Assembly (NCBI GenBank): GCA_020636995.1
Contig: JACJWU010000006.1
Span: 62,001 to 126,000, forward strand
Source of the DNA: Actinomycetota bacterium
GTDB taxonomy: Bacteria; Actinomycetota; Actinomycetes; S36-B12; UBA10799
Reading direction: 5' to 3'
DNA: 64,000 nt
Every line of letters begins with the position of its first letter. The first letter of the stretch is position 1. Positions 33,176-41,309 of the stretch are shown piece by piece. The notes beneath the pieces are model-generated. The model worked only from the letters and a program-made list of their open reading frames with translations. It was not told where the DNA came from and ran no database searches. The translations under genes were made by a program, and so were the position numbers.

Positions 33176-34695
33176 TGTGCCACCACCTCATTCACCGCTT
33201 CCGTGCGACCGGGCAACAATCGCCATGTCACGAAGGCGCCGAAGATGAGCACCACGGCGCCCACCCAGGTTGTCACCTGCAACGCCTGCGTGAACGCCAC
33301 ATGGATCGCCTCCGTGAGCGGGCCGGTGACATCCGCCGCCAGCCCCTTCATCGCCTCGAAGCCCTCCCCCGGAGATTCGGTGGCGGCCGCCGCAACTTCT
33401 GGAGGCACGACCCCTGGGAGTTTCAGCGCCCCTTGATAGACGGCCGTGAGAACGCTACCCAGCAGCGCAATGCCCAACGCGGTACCCAACTCATAGCCGG
33501 TCTCCGACACCGCCGACGCCGCACCCGCCCGATCCTTCGGCGCAACCGCCAGCACGGTATCGCTGGCGATCGTCAGCGCCACACCGTCGCCGGCACCGAT
33601 CAGGATCAGCGGCACTGCGAACACCAGATACTGCTGCGAGTCAAGGATGAAGGCGATCGCTGCCATCCCGATCCCGATGGCCGCGAGACCCATCGACGTC
33701 ACAGGCCCCCGGCCGAAGCGCCGCATGGCGTTGCCTGCCAGCAGTGCCGCGATCAGTGCGGACAGGGTGGCGGGCAGTTCGAACAGGCCCGCCTGCAGCG
33801 GGCTCAGACCCTTGATGAATTGCAGGTACTGCGAGAAGAAGAACAGCGCACCGGCCAGGCCGAACACCGACAACAGCATGCCGAGCACCGCACCGGTGAA
33901 GGGGCCGGAGGAGAAGAGGCGCACGTCGACCAACGGATGCTCGAGGTGAATTTGCCGCACCACGAACCAGGTGAGAGTGATCACCCCGATGACGCCGGCG
34001 AGCAGGTACTGGATCTCGAAGCCACGGATCGCCATCTCCTTGATCGCGTAGACCCCACCGAGAATGCCCACCATCGACAGCGCGACCGACAACCCGTCGA
34101 GCGGACCGGGGTTGGGATCGCGGGACTCTCGCAGGGTGGGCAGCCCGATGATCAGCACCAGCGCCATGATCGGCACGTTGACAAGGAACACCGCACCCCA
34201 CCAGAAGTGCTGCAGTAGCGCCCCGCCGAACAGCGGCCCCGCGGCCGCCCCTGCCGCGCCCATCGCGCTCCACACGCCGATGGCGAAGCTGCGTTCGGTG
34301 TCGTCGGTGAACGTCGAGCGCATCAGGGCCAGCGTGGAGGGCATGAGCGTCGCCCCGGCCACCCCGAGCAGGGCACGGGCCACGATCAGCATTTCCGCAG
34401 TGGCGGAATACGCCGCGAAGATGGAGATCACCGCGAACAGCGATCCGCCCACCAGGAGCAGGAACTTGCGGCCGAAGCGGTCCCCGAGGTTTCCCATGGT
34501 GATGAGCAGACCGGCGAGGACGAAGGAGTAGATGTCGCCGATCCAGAGCACCTGCGATGCGGTGGGTTTGAGATCCTCGACGATGCTCGGGGTGGCCAGG
34601 CTCAGTACGGTGCCGTCGACAGCGACGAGGAACACCGCCAGACACATGGCAGAAAGCGCCCACCAGCGGCGGGGGTCCCTGCCCGGAGCGTCCAT
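33172..34695 (-). CDS. MFS transporter, DHA2 (14-helix) family
   Basis: A 507-residue protein with 14 predicted helices. ATG 34695 precedes 'RRWWALSAMCLAVFLVAVDG', the start of DHA2 drug/proton antiporters. Motif A is 'NLGDRFGRKFLLLVGGSLF' and motif C-like 'GVAGATLMPSTLALMRSTF' follows. Closest in style to LfrA/SmvA/QacA-type exporters of cationic or hydrophobic compounds. Upstream in-frame codons would overlap the antitoxin promoter and are rejected. It is first in an operon with the beta-carbonic anhydrase, an unusual partner for a drug-type exporter. Confidence 0.9.
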   Translation of the reverse strand: MDAPGRDPRRWWALSAMCLAVFLVAVDGTVLSLATPSIVEDLKPTASQVLWIGDIYSFVLAGLLITMGNLGDRFGRKFLLLVGGSLFAVISIFAAYSATAEMLIVARALLGVAGATLMPSTLALMRSTFTDDTERSFAIGVWSAMGAAGAAAGPLFGGALLQHFWWGAVFLVNVPIMALVLIIGLPTLRESRDPNPGPLDGLSVALSMVGILGGVYAIKEMAIRGFEIQYLLAGVIGVITLTWFVVRQIHLEHPLVDVRLFSSGPFTGAVLGMLLSVFGLAGALFFFSQYLQFIKGLSPLQAGLFELPATLSALIAALLAGNAMRRFGRGPVTSMGLAAIGIGMAAIAFILDSQQYLVFAVPLILIGAGDGVALTIASDTVLAVAPKDRAGAASAVSETGYELGTALGIALLGSVLTAVYQGALKLPGVVPPEVAAAATESPGEGFEAMKGLAADVTGPLTEAIHVAFTQALQVTTWVGAVVLIFGAFVTWRLLPGRTEAVNEVVAH

Positions 34696-34834
34696 CGTGG
34701 GCAAGGCTACGCGGGGCAATGTGGGGGTCGCTCGGGTGACGGCGATCGTCGACGTTCTCCCACGGAGTGGTCCGAGGACCGTTGGAGGGGACACGCTGTG
34801 TGCTTGTCCGAATCCACCGGGTCGCTCATGGACC

Positions 34835-34870
34835 TTGCTGGAAGTGGGACTGAGCGCCACAATTGTGTCC
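34835..34870 (+). promoter_or_regulatory. Promoter and likely autorepression operator of the toxin-antitoxin pair
   Basis: TTGCTG (34835-34840), 17-base spacer, CACAAT (34858-34863), then ATG 34871. The 10-base palindrome CACAATTGTG (34858-34867) covers the -10 and ends three bases before the start codon, as expected for antitoxin autorepression. Confidence 0.55.
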
Positions 34871-35137
34871 ATGAGCATCAAGTCGCTGCGTGAAGTCCGA
34901 GACCGTTTCAGTGAAGTGGTCGACCGGGTCGAACGGGAGCACGAACGAGTCACTGTGACCCGCAACGGCCACGCGGCGGCTGTGATCTTGAGTCCAGATG
35001 ACCTCGCAGAACTCGAAGAGACCTTGGATGTGCTCAGTGACCCCGAAGCGCTCGCCGATATCCGCGAGGCCGATGCCGCCTACCGCGACGACGATGTCGT
35101 GCGTGGGACAGACGCCGTCCGCGGATTGCGCCCGTGA
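34871..35137 (+). CDS. Type II antitoxin, YefM/Phd-RelB type
   Basis: An 88-residue antitoxin. The N-terminal 'MSIKSLREVRDRFSEVVDRV' and 'VTVTRNGHAAAVILSPDDLA' are the Phd/YefM DNA-binding fold, and the C-terminal acidic region ('LADIREADAAYRDDDVVRG') is the toxin-wrapping part. Longer open frame upstream is rejected because ATG 34871 follows a promoter with a palindromic operator. Its stop overlaps the toxin start (GTGA), the coupled arrangement expected for excess antitoxin. Confidence 0.88.
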   Translation: MSIKSLREVRDRFSEVVDRVEREHERVTVTRNGHAAAVILSPDDLAELEETLDVLSDPEALADIREADAAYRDDDVVRGTDAVRGLRP

Positions 35138-35412
35138 GTGATGAGCACCCCTATGAACTTGTCATAACTCCCCCTGCGGTCCGAGCCATCCATAGCGGAC
35201 TGCCGGAATCTGTCGCTGCTGCCGTGATCGAGTTCGTCACTGGCCCGCTGATTGCGGAGCCGAACCGGGTAGGAAAGCCGCTGCGAGCAGACCTTGCAGG
35301 AATCTACTCCGCCCGCCGCGGCACCTACCGCGTTTTGTACCGGATCAACCACCAGCAGCGTGAGGTGGTCGTGCTGCGCGTCGACCACCGCCGGGACGTG
35401 TACCGCACATAG
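35134..35412 (+). CDS. Type II toxin, RelE/ParE family
   Basis: A 92-residue RelE-superfamily protein starting at GTG 35134. 'GKPLRADLAGIYSARRGTYR' and 'VLYRINHQQREVVVLRVDHR' closely follow mycobacterial RelE/RelG toxins, with basic residues (K, R) and the C-terminal 'DHRRDVYRT' for ribosome-dependent mRNA cleavage. It is coupled to the antitoxin gene just upstream. The basic active-site residues appear intact, so the pair is probably functional. Confidence 0.9.
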   Translation: MSDEHPYELVITPPAVRAIHSGLPESVAAAVIEFVTGPLIAEPNRVGKPLRADLAGIYSARRGTYRVLYRINHQQREVVVLRVDHRRDVYRT

Positions 35413-35457
35413 CGGCACTTCTTGGCTCTTGCCCGCCCTCACCCTCCGGCGGTCCGC

Positions 35458-35766
35458 TCAGCGCCCCTGGGGAACGCTGGTGTCTGCGACCACCGAGGCG
35501 CGCACGGTCTTGCCCTTGCGCACCGTGATCCTCTTCTTGCTGGGCTCACACGTGCCGGGACGCACCGTGATCCGGTAGGTACCGACCGGCAGTTGCATCT
35601 TCTTGCCGGGCTTCACCGCGATCTTGTAGTTCTTGCGTACGAGCCGCGCGAGACACCCTTCATCGACGGCGATGCGAGCATGACCGGTGATGACGATGAC
35701 CGAGGGCGCCGGCGCCGGTAGCGACAGCAGCGCCGCAGTGAGGACGACGGGGAGTACCTTCTTCAT
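35458..35766 (-). CDS. Small secreted basic protein
   Basis: A 102-residue protein from ATG 35766 with a signal peptide ('MKKVLPVVLTAALLSLPAPA'). The mature part is beta-rich and Lys/Arg-rich with two Cys ('DEGCLARLV', 'RPGTCEPSKK') and a PEGA-like strand pattern ('MQLPVGTYRITVRPG', 'KRITVRKGKTVRASVVA'). No family is assigned with confidence; a PEGA-type or surface-associated fold is a guess. Upstream lies hairpin D2, whose right arm would be read through by longer open frame, so 35766 is preferred. Confidence 0.6.
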   Translation of the reverse strand: MKKVLPVVLTAALLSLPAPAPSVIVITGHARIAVDEGCLARLVRKNYKIAVKPGKKMQLPVGTYRITVRPGTCEPSKKRITVRKGKTVRASVVADTSVPQGR

Positions 35767-35808
35767 GGCTGCCTCCGGTTCCAGGCTAACCCCGGGGGCT
35801 GCGCGTGT

Positions 35809-35893
35809 GCCTCCCCCTCCGTTGAGTGCTGCATGGTTACGGATTTCGACGCCTGAAACCGGTAACCGCGCAGCACTCAACGGAGGGGGAGGC
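35809..35893. repeat. Family D hairpin, copy D2 (24-base perfect arms)
   Basis: A 24-base perfect inverted repeat (35809-35832 / 35870-35893) whose arms join CCTCCCCCTCC to GTTGAGTGCTGC, with further pairing inside (GGTTAC / GTAACC). The inner part matches D1 at 8351-8405; the C-rich outer arms are unique to this copy. Confidence 0.8.
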
Positions 35894-35932
35894 AACGGCG
35901 AGCCACGGGGGGTTGACCGTCACCGCGACCCC

Positions 35933-37318
35933 CTAAGCCCCCGCCTCGATGCGCCGGGCCAATTCGGTGCGCGCCATGGCCTCCCGCGCCTGGCCCAGGG
36001 TCACGATCCCCTGTTCGGCCAGTTGCGGGATCATCCGCACCAACACCTCGGCGGTGGCCAGCGCATCACCGAGCGCGGTGTGCCGGCCGAAAACCTCGAC
36101 CCCGTAGCGCTCGCACACATAGTCCAGACCGTGCCGTGCCTCCGGATGGGTCTCCAGAACCGCCGACAGCAGCATCGTGTCCAGCGTGAGGGGCTCGAGG
36201 TGGATCCCGGCCGACTCGGCGGCCGGCCGCAGGAAACCGAAGTCGAAGGCGGTGTGATGCGCGACCAGCACGGAGTCGGCCGCGTACATCGCGAACTGCT
36301 CCACGACCTCCCCCGGACCCCCGGCATCGGCGACCATCTCGTCGGTGATGCCGTGGAAACTCGTGGACAGTTCGGGGATCCGGATACCCGGGTTGATCAG
36401 CGCGTCGAACGTGTCGTCGGCACGCACGACCCCGCCGTCCACACGCACAGCCCCCATGGCCACAAGTCGGTCGCCGGCGTCGACGTGCAGGCCCGTGGTC
36501 TCACAGTCGACGACGGTGAAGACGATGTCGCGCAGAGGCGTCTGCAGCCACTCCTCGCGCGTGGGCACCGGCCGGGAGGGCCGGGAGAGGTCCACGCTGA
36601 GACCCACCACCGGACCCTCGGCATGCTCGGCGGCCGGATTGCCGACCACCAGCACCATCGCCGGTTCGTCCGGTCCGGTCAGCCTCACCAGACGGATGGC
36701 CGTCTCCCCGACCACGGCGCGCGGGCGCTCACCGGCCAGAGCGCGGGTCAGCAACGGCAGGAAGTCCTCGGCGTCGAACACCCCGAGGATGCTGCGGCCG
36801 GCGGCGATGGGGGTCCGCCCGGACAGCGCTTGGCGGGCTGCAGGATTCACCAACAGCACCCGGCCACGGTCATCCACCACTCCCACCGGGACGTCGAGCC
36901 CGGAGAGCACCGCGAGCAGTCCATCGCGTTCCAGCCGCAACTCCTCGTGCGCCGCTGCGAGTTGTGCCTCCAATCTGGACTCAGCGGTGGCATGCCGCTG
37001 CGCCAGCGTGTTGATGGCCTTCTCCGTCGCCGAATCCCCGGAAAGCCGGTGATCCGGGTTGACGTCGGCGATCATCTGCACGTCCGCGGCGATACGTGCG
37101 TCCCGACGTTGTTCGGTGCGCCACGTGCTCCACGCGATCCATCCGACCAGGCCCACTTGAACGATCAGGCCCAGGGCGAGCACCACCACTTCCCCGCCCA
37201 ACGCATCGAAGAGTGCGGAACGGGAACGCTGCGGAAGATCCGCCAGAACGACAGCCACAGTCAAGGCCGGATCCAGCGTGGCCACGGCGATCAGAGCCAG
37301 CACTTTCCACTTGGTCAT
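35933..37318 (-). CDS. Membrane-anchored DnaQ-like 3'-5' exonuclease with PAS-like domain
   Basis: A 461-residue protein. Two N-terminal helices (about 5-27 and 44-66) anchor it; a HAMP-like/coiled segment, then a PAS-like domain ('LSGLDVPVGVVDDRGRVLLV', 'NPAARQALSGRTPI') follow. The C-terminal DEDDh exonuclease has 'FTVVDCETTGLHVDAGDRLV' (ExoI), 'SFHGITDEMVADAGGPGEVV' (ExoII) and 'HTALGDALATAEVLVRM' (ExoIII His/Asp). It closes a four-gene symporter operon in which every junction overlaps by ATGA. A DnaQ-type exonuclease in a symporter operon recurs in proteobacteria as I recall; its role there is unclear. Confidence 0.85.
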   Translation of the reverse strand: MTKWKVLALIAVATLDPALTVAVVLADLPQRSRSALFDALGGEVVVLALGLIVQVGLVGWIAWSTWRTEQRRDARIAADVQMIADVNPDHRLSGDSATEKAINTLAQRHATAESRLEAQLAAAHEELRLERDGLLAVLSGLDVPVGVVDDRGRVLLVNPAARQALSGRTPIAAGRSILGVFDAEDFLPLLTRALAGERPRAVVGETAIRLVRLTGPDEPAMVLVVGNPAAEHAEGPVVGLSVDLSRPSRPVPTREEWLQTPLRDIVFTVVDCETTGLHVDAGDRLVAMGAVRVDGGVVRADDTFDALINPGIRIPELSTSFHGITDEMVADAGGPGEVVEQFAMYAADSVLVAHHTAFDFGFLRPAAESAGIHLEPLTLDTMLLSAVLETHPEARHGLDYVCERYGVEVFGRHTALGDALATAEVLVRMIPQLAEQGIVTLGQAREAMARTELARRIEAGA

Positions 37319-38259
37319 AGGTCGGTCCGGAAGGTCATCGAAGTGACGGACTGCGCGCTCTTGATCGCCTTGAACGCATCCCGCAGTTCGTCGTGCGTGT
37401 CGTCATCGAGATCCTGCATGACGATGGTGTCGGTGACGTATTCGCGGGCGTCGATCTGGCGCAACTGGTTCTGCATCCGCAGCCGGGTCAGGAACGCGTA
37501 CGCCTGGCGAAGTCGGCCGGTCAGTTCCTCACTGAGCACGCCACCCTTCGTGGCGTCGGCCAGGCGTTCGTCGGTGCCGACAGCGCCTGATCGCGCCTTG
37601 AGTCCGTAGAGCCGGGCCAGCAGCACGATGGGCGCCAGGCCGGTCTTCTTCAGATCCACCGTGCCGCGTGGCAACCGCCCGAAGGCGTGCAGCGGAGGGG
37701 GGAACGAGTTTGCCGCTGTCGCCAGGCCATGCATGAGGCGCGGCGAGCCCGCACCCCGGGCCAACACCGCGCGCGCCGGCGCGACGTCGAGCGCCCCTTT
37801 GAGCTGGCGCAGGTCCAGGAACACATCCGCATCCACCACGGCGTCCGGCGTCGGGGCGTCCACGCGCTCGCGCAGGATCTGCTGCCACTGCTCGAGGGAG
37901 TAGGACCAGGTGTCGGCCATGTAGCCACCGTCGCAGGGCCGCAATCCGAAACGTTCGAGACCGTCGATGACCGCGACGGCGAGGTCCTTCGCGTAGCTGG
38001 TCCGGGCCGCCTGTTCGGTCTGCCAGAACAAGGCGCTGTCCTGGTCGCTGGCGCAATGCAGCTCGCGGCGGGCATGTGAGCCGAACACCACCCACGCGAA
38101 GCGTGCCGGTGGCGGTCCGGACTCGTGGACGAAACCGTCGATCAGTGCGCGGGTCTGCGCATCCGCAGCATCCGATAGCGCAGTCGTCACCGGCTGCGTC
38201 CAATCGATGCCACGGGCGACGTCCACCAACGGGCTCGCCGGCACCACATTCGGGCTCAT
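37315..38259 (-). CDS. DUF294-type putative nucleotidyltransferase
   Basis: A 314-residue protein. The nucleotidyltransferase signature is 'VVFGSHARRELHCASDQDSA' (GSxxRxE, then DQD), followed by 'DGGYMADTWSYSLEQW' and the DUF294 C-terminal helical domain ('RLRQAYAFLTRLRMQNQLRQ'). It lacks the CBS/cNMP-binding domains usually found N-terminal in this family. ATG 38259 gives an ATGA overlap with the symporter gene; ATG 38280 is an alternative. GlnD-like uridylylation or adenylylation of a partner is expected from the family, with the symporter or its regulator as candidates. Confidence 0.85.
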   Translation of the reverse strand: MSPNVVPASPLVDVARGIDWTQPVTTALSDAADAQTRALIDGFVHESGPPPARFAWVVFGSHARRELHCASDQDSALFWQTEQAARTSYAKDLAVAVIDGLERFGLRPCDGGYMADTWSYSLEQWQQILRERVDAPTPDAVVDADVFLDLRQLKGALDVAPARAVLARGAGSPRLMHGLATAANSFPPPLHAFGRLPRGTVDLKKTGLAPIVLLARLYGLKARSGAVGTDERLADATKGGVLSEELTGRLRQAYAFLTRLRMQNQLRQIDAREYVTDTIVMQDLDDDTHDELRDAFKAIKSAQSVTSMTFRTDL

Positions 38260-39998
38260 CGCAGTCCTCTCGCCGTCCATGTCCGCTGCACGGCAACGGC
38301 TTCGGGCGTGTGCAAGCGGATCATGATCCGATCCACCCCCGGTGTGATCCTATGGGCGGTCCGCAGCGACACCCCGACCATGGTCGCGAGTGCCGCGGGC
38401 ATGGCCCACGCGGCCGGCTGCGACAGTAGCGCTCCGGGCCACCCTGCGAGGTCCGGCACCAGCGTCGAGATCGCGATCGCGGCAGTGGCCATCACGCCGC
38501 CGAGCAGAAGCCCGGCTGCGGCGCCGGCATCGGTCAGTTTCGGCCACCAGATCCCCAGCAGCAGCAACGGCGAGAAGGTCGCGGCAGCCACCGCGAAGGC
38601 CAGTGATACGGCTCGGGCCAGCGGCAGCGACTCGGCCACGAGCCCCAGCAACAGCGGGACCAGCACCGCCGCCGCGGCGGCGATCCGGAACGAGACGATG
38701 GGGTCGCGTACCCGCTTGCTCACCACATCCTGAGAGAGCACACCGGCCACGGTGACCGTCAGACCCGTCGCCGTGGCGAGGAAGGCAGCGGCCGCACCGG
38801 CGGCCACCAGCGCTGTGAGCCATTGTCCGGCGAGCCCGCCCACGGCGGCCTGCGGAAGCAGAAGCACCACCGCATCTGTGCGCCCGGTGAGCAGAAGCTC
38901 CGGAGCGTACAGCCGGCCCAGCATCCCGTAGACCGACGGCGCCAGGTAGAACAGGCCGACCAGCCCGATCACGACGAGTGCGGTCCGGCGGGCCGCGCGG
39001 CCGTCGGGGTTGGTGTAGAAGCGCACCAGCACGTGCGGCAGACCCATCGTTCCCAGGAACAGAGCGAACATCAACGCGAACGTCCGGTACAGCGTGTGTT
39101 CCTCGCCGCTTTGCAGCGGCTGCCCCCAGCCCGCCCCGGTCAACTGCGGGACGCTGCTCAGATGCGGCACGGTGGCGCCGGCCGGGAAGACCAGCGTGGT
39201 GCCGTCGGCGACTGTGTGTTGGCCCGGTTGCCAGGTCAGCGATCCGGCGACGGTCGCGCCGTCAACGGTGCCCTCCGCCTCGAGGGTGAGTTGCTCGGAG
39301 ACGTTCACGGTGATCGGGTTCTCGATGCGCACGGTCGTCCGGTCGTCGAAGACCGGCGGTGCGTCGGTCAGTGCGCTGGGGGACGCATCGGCACGCCAGG
39401 CGGCCAGCAGAAACAGCACCGGCACCATGATGGCCACGACCTTCAGCCAGTACTGGAAACCCTGCACCAGGGTCACGCTGCGCATGCCACCACCCACGAT
39501 CACCACCAGCACCGTGATCGAGACGAGCAGCCCGCCCACCCACGTCGGGGTGTCGAGCAGGATCTGCAAGGCCAGGCCGGCACCCTGCAATTGCGGCAGG
39601 ACGTAGAGCCATCCGATCAGGACCACCAACGCACTGGCGATCAGACGCACCTTGGAGGAGCGAAGCCGCGCTTCACAGAAGTCGGGCAGCGTGTAGGCGC
39701 CGGACCTGCGCAGCGGCGCGGCGACCAAGGCCAGCAGCAGGACGTAGCCGACCGCGTAGCCCACGGGGAACCAGACCGCGTCGGCACCCCCGGCCATGAT
39801 CAGACCCGCCACACCGAGGAAGGAGGCCGCGGACAGGTACTCCCCCGAGATCGCCGACGCGTTCCACCAGGCCGGTACTGAGCGCGACGCGACGTAGAAG
39901 TCCCCGGTGGTACGTGCCAGCCGCGAACTGTAGGCCGCAAGACCGATCGTCACCAGGACGGTCAGCGCCATGCCCGCGGCAGCCAGGGTGGGGTTCAT
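38256..39998 (-). CDS. Sodium/solute symporter (SSS family, acetate/ActP-like), second copy
   Basis: A 580-residue membrane protein with about 13 helices. 'SRLARTTGDFYVASRSVPAW' and 'SAISGEYLSAASFLGVAGLI' match ActP, and 'GTMGLPHVLVRFYTNPDGRA' matches the ActP core. An unusual loop of about 110 residues (about 205-315) sits between 'VLFLLAAWRADASPS' and 'YRTFALMFALFLGT', longer and more Thr/Val-rich than in the ActP at 45296-46915. Likely substrate: acetate or another short monocarboxylate. It is tightly coupled to DUF485 upstream and DUF294 downstream. Confidence 0.88.
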   Translation of the reverse strand: MNPTLAAAGMALTVLVTIGLAAYSSRLARTTGDFYVASRSVPAWWNASAISGEYLSAASFLGVAGLIMAGGADAVWFPVGYAVGYVLLLALVAAPLRRSGAYTLPDFCEARLRSSKVRLIASALVVLIGWLYVLPQLQGAGLALQILLDTPTWVGGLLVSITVLVVIVGGGMRSVTLVQGFQYWLKVVAIMVPVLFLLAAWRADASPSALTDAPPVFDDRTTVRIENPITVNVSEQLTLEAEGTVDGATVAGSLTWQPGQHTVADGTTLVFPAGATVPHLSSVPQLTGAGWGQPLQSGEEHTLYRTFALMFALFLGTMGLPHVLVRFYTNPDGRAARRTALVVIGLVGLFYLAPSVYGMLGRLYAPELLLTGRTDAVVLLLPQAAVGGLAGQWLTALVAAGAAAAFLATATGLTVTVAGVLSQDVVSKRVRDPIVSFRIAAAAAVLVPLLLGLVAESLPLARAVSLAFAVAAATFSPLLLLGIWWPKLTDAGAAAGLLLGGVMATAAIAISTLVPDLAGWPGALLSQPAAWAMPAALATMVGVSLRTAHRITPGVDRIMIRLHTPEAVAVQRTWTARGLR

Positions 39999-40375
39999 CG
40001 CCCCTCCACCAGATCGGTGAATTGCGCCTCGTTGCGGTCGGCCTGCCGCACGTACCACCAGCCGACACCGAGGATCGCCGGGTAGACCAGGCTGCCCAGC
40101 AGCAACCACCACAGCGGCATCGGACCGACCTGCAGTTCCCGGATGCGCGGAACGAAGCCGAACAGGATCGGCATGGCGACCAATGGCACCACGACCAGCG
40201 CCACAGTGGACAGCCCCAGCAGGAGTTGGGCGCGGATCAACGACCGCAGGTAGACCTGGCCGACACGGGTCTGGTCATCGATCTCGTCGGTGACCGGGCG
40301 GGCGGGCCGCCGCCGCACGTCGCGGCGCGGTCCGGTGATGACCTCACGCTTGGGCCGCTGCTCGGGCTTGGTCAT
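39995..40375 (-). CDS. DUF485 small membrane subunit of the second symporter
   Basis: A 126-residue protein with a basic cytoplasmic N terminus (about 50 residues) and two hydrophobic helices ('LLLGLSTVALVVVPLVAMPI', 'LWWLLLGSLVYPAILGVGWW') ending in a charged tail. Length, topology and position before an SSS symporter fit DUF485/DUF4212 accessory proteins. It overlaps the symporter by ATGA. A second DUF485 protein precedes the actP at 46915. Role: presumably an accessory subunit; not established. Confidence 0.8.
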   Translation of the reverse strand: MTKPEQRPKREVITGPRRDVRRRPARPVTDEIDDQTRVGQVYLRSLIRAQLLLGLSTVALVVVPLVAMPILFGFVPRIRELQVGPMPLWWLLLGSLVYPAILGVGWWYVRQADRNEAQFTDLVEGR

Positions 40376-40405
40376 GGGATGGCCTCGACCGGCTCCCCGG
40401 CTGCC

Positions 40406-40521
40406 TTTGCGACGTTGTTGCGACGACTCTCGCCGGATCGTGACGTTGTTGCTGCTGTTGGCGACCTGAAACCCGCAACAACGTCACAAAGAGTTGCGGG
40501 GCGCCGCAACAACGTCACAAA
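40406..40521. repeat. Family A four-arm palindromic element, copy A4
   Basis: Arms: TTTGCGACGTTGTTGC 40406-40421, ATCGTGACGTTGTTGC 40437-40452, GCAACAACGTCACAAA 40475-40490 and 40506-40521 (spacing 31, 38, 31). It lies between the LytTR regulator end and the DUF485/symporter operon start, thus in that operon's promoter region. Confidence 0.9.
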
Positions 40522-40544
40522 CGCCTCTCGTGGGCCGTACCCAC

Positions 40545-41309
40545 TCATGCGTCCCGCTCCAATTTGCGACCAGCCACCAGCGCCTCCTTCACCGCCGCGG
40601 CGTGCCGCCGGCTGACCGGCACCCCCTGTCCCTCTCCAAGGTCGACGGTCACCCGCCCGCCCGTCGCGCGCAAACCCTCCACGAAGGTCGAGTTGACCAG
40701 GAAGCGACGGTGCACCCGCAGGAACCCGGCGGATTCCCACCTCTCCTCAAGCGCCGCCAGCGGCACCCGCACCAGATGGCTCCCTTCGCGGGTGTGCAGC
40801 CGCACATAGTCGCGCTGTGCCTCGACGTAGACCACCTCCGAGCGCTTGACGTAGCGCGTGACCCCGCCGAGTTCGACGGCGATGGTCTCATCCGGCAGTT
40901 CATCGGCAGCCGAACGTGGTTCGCCGGCTTCGGCCTCCAGCGCCCGCTGCACACGTGCGACGGCTTGCGCGAGCCGCTCAGCGCGGATGGGTTTGAGCAG
41001 GTAGTCCACGGCGGCGATATCGAAGGCGTCGACCGCGTGGGAGTCGTACGCGGTCACGAAGACAACCGGCGGAGGCACGGCGAACCTACCGATGACCCGC
41101 GCCAGCGCCAACCCGTCCATGCCGGGCATGCGGATGTCCAGGAAGACCGCGTCCACGTCGTCGGCCTGCAGCAGTTCCAGAGCGTCCGTGGCCGTACCGG
41201 CGGGGCGCACCACCGCGATCCCGGGGGTCTTGCCCAACAGGTACGTCAACTCCGCGAGCGCCGGCTCCTCGTCGTCCACCGCCACCACGATCAGGCCGTC
41301 CTCACTCAT
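40545..41309 (-). CDS. LytTR-family response regulator
   Basis: A 254-residue protein. The receiver domain (1-125) has acidic D12/D13, phosphoacceptor D58 ('AVFLDIRMPGMDGLALARVI') and 'VFVTAYDSHAVDAF...LLKPI' with the conserved Thr and Lys. The C-terminal LytTR DNA-binding domain (about 145-254) has 'SEVVYVEAQRDYVRLHTREG' and 'FLRVHRRFLVNSTFVEGLRA'. It overlaps the sensor kinase gene by eight bases. The pair lies between two acetate-type symporter loci and probably controls one or both (inference from position). Confidence 0.92.
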   Translation of the reverse strand: MSEDGLIVVAVDDEEPALAELTYLLGKTPGIAVVRPAGTATDALELLQADDVDAVFLDIRMPGMDGLALARVIGRFAVPPPVVFVTAYDSHAVDAFDIAAVDYLLKPIRAERLAQAVARVQRALEAEAGEPRSAADELPDETIAVELGGVTRYVKRSEVVYVEAQRDYVRLHTREGSHLVRVPLAALEERWESAGFLRVHRRFLVNSTFVEGLRATGGRVTVDLGEGQGVPVSRRHAAAVKEALVAGRKLERDA

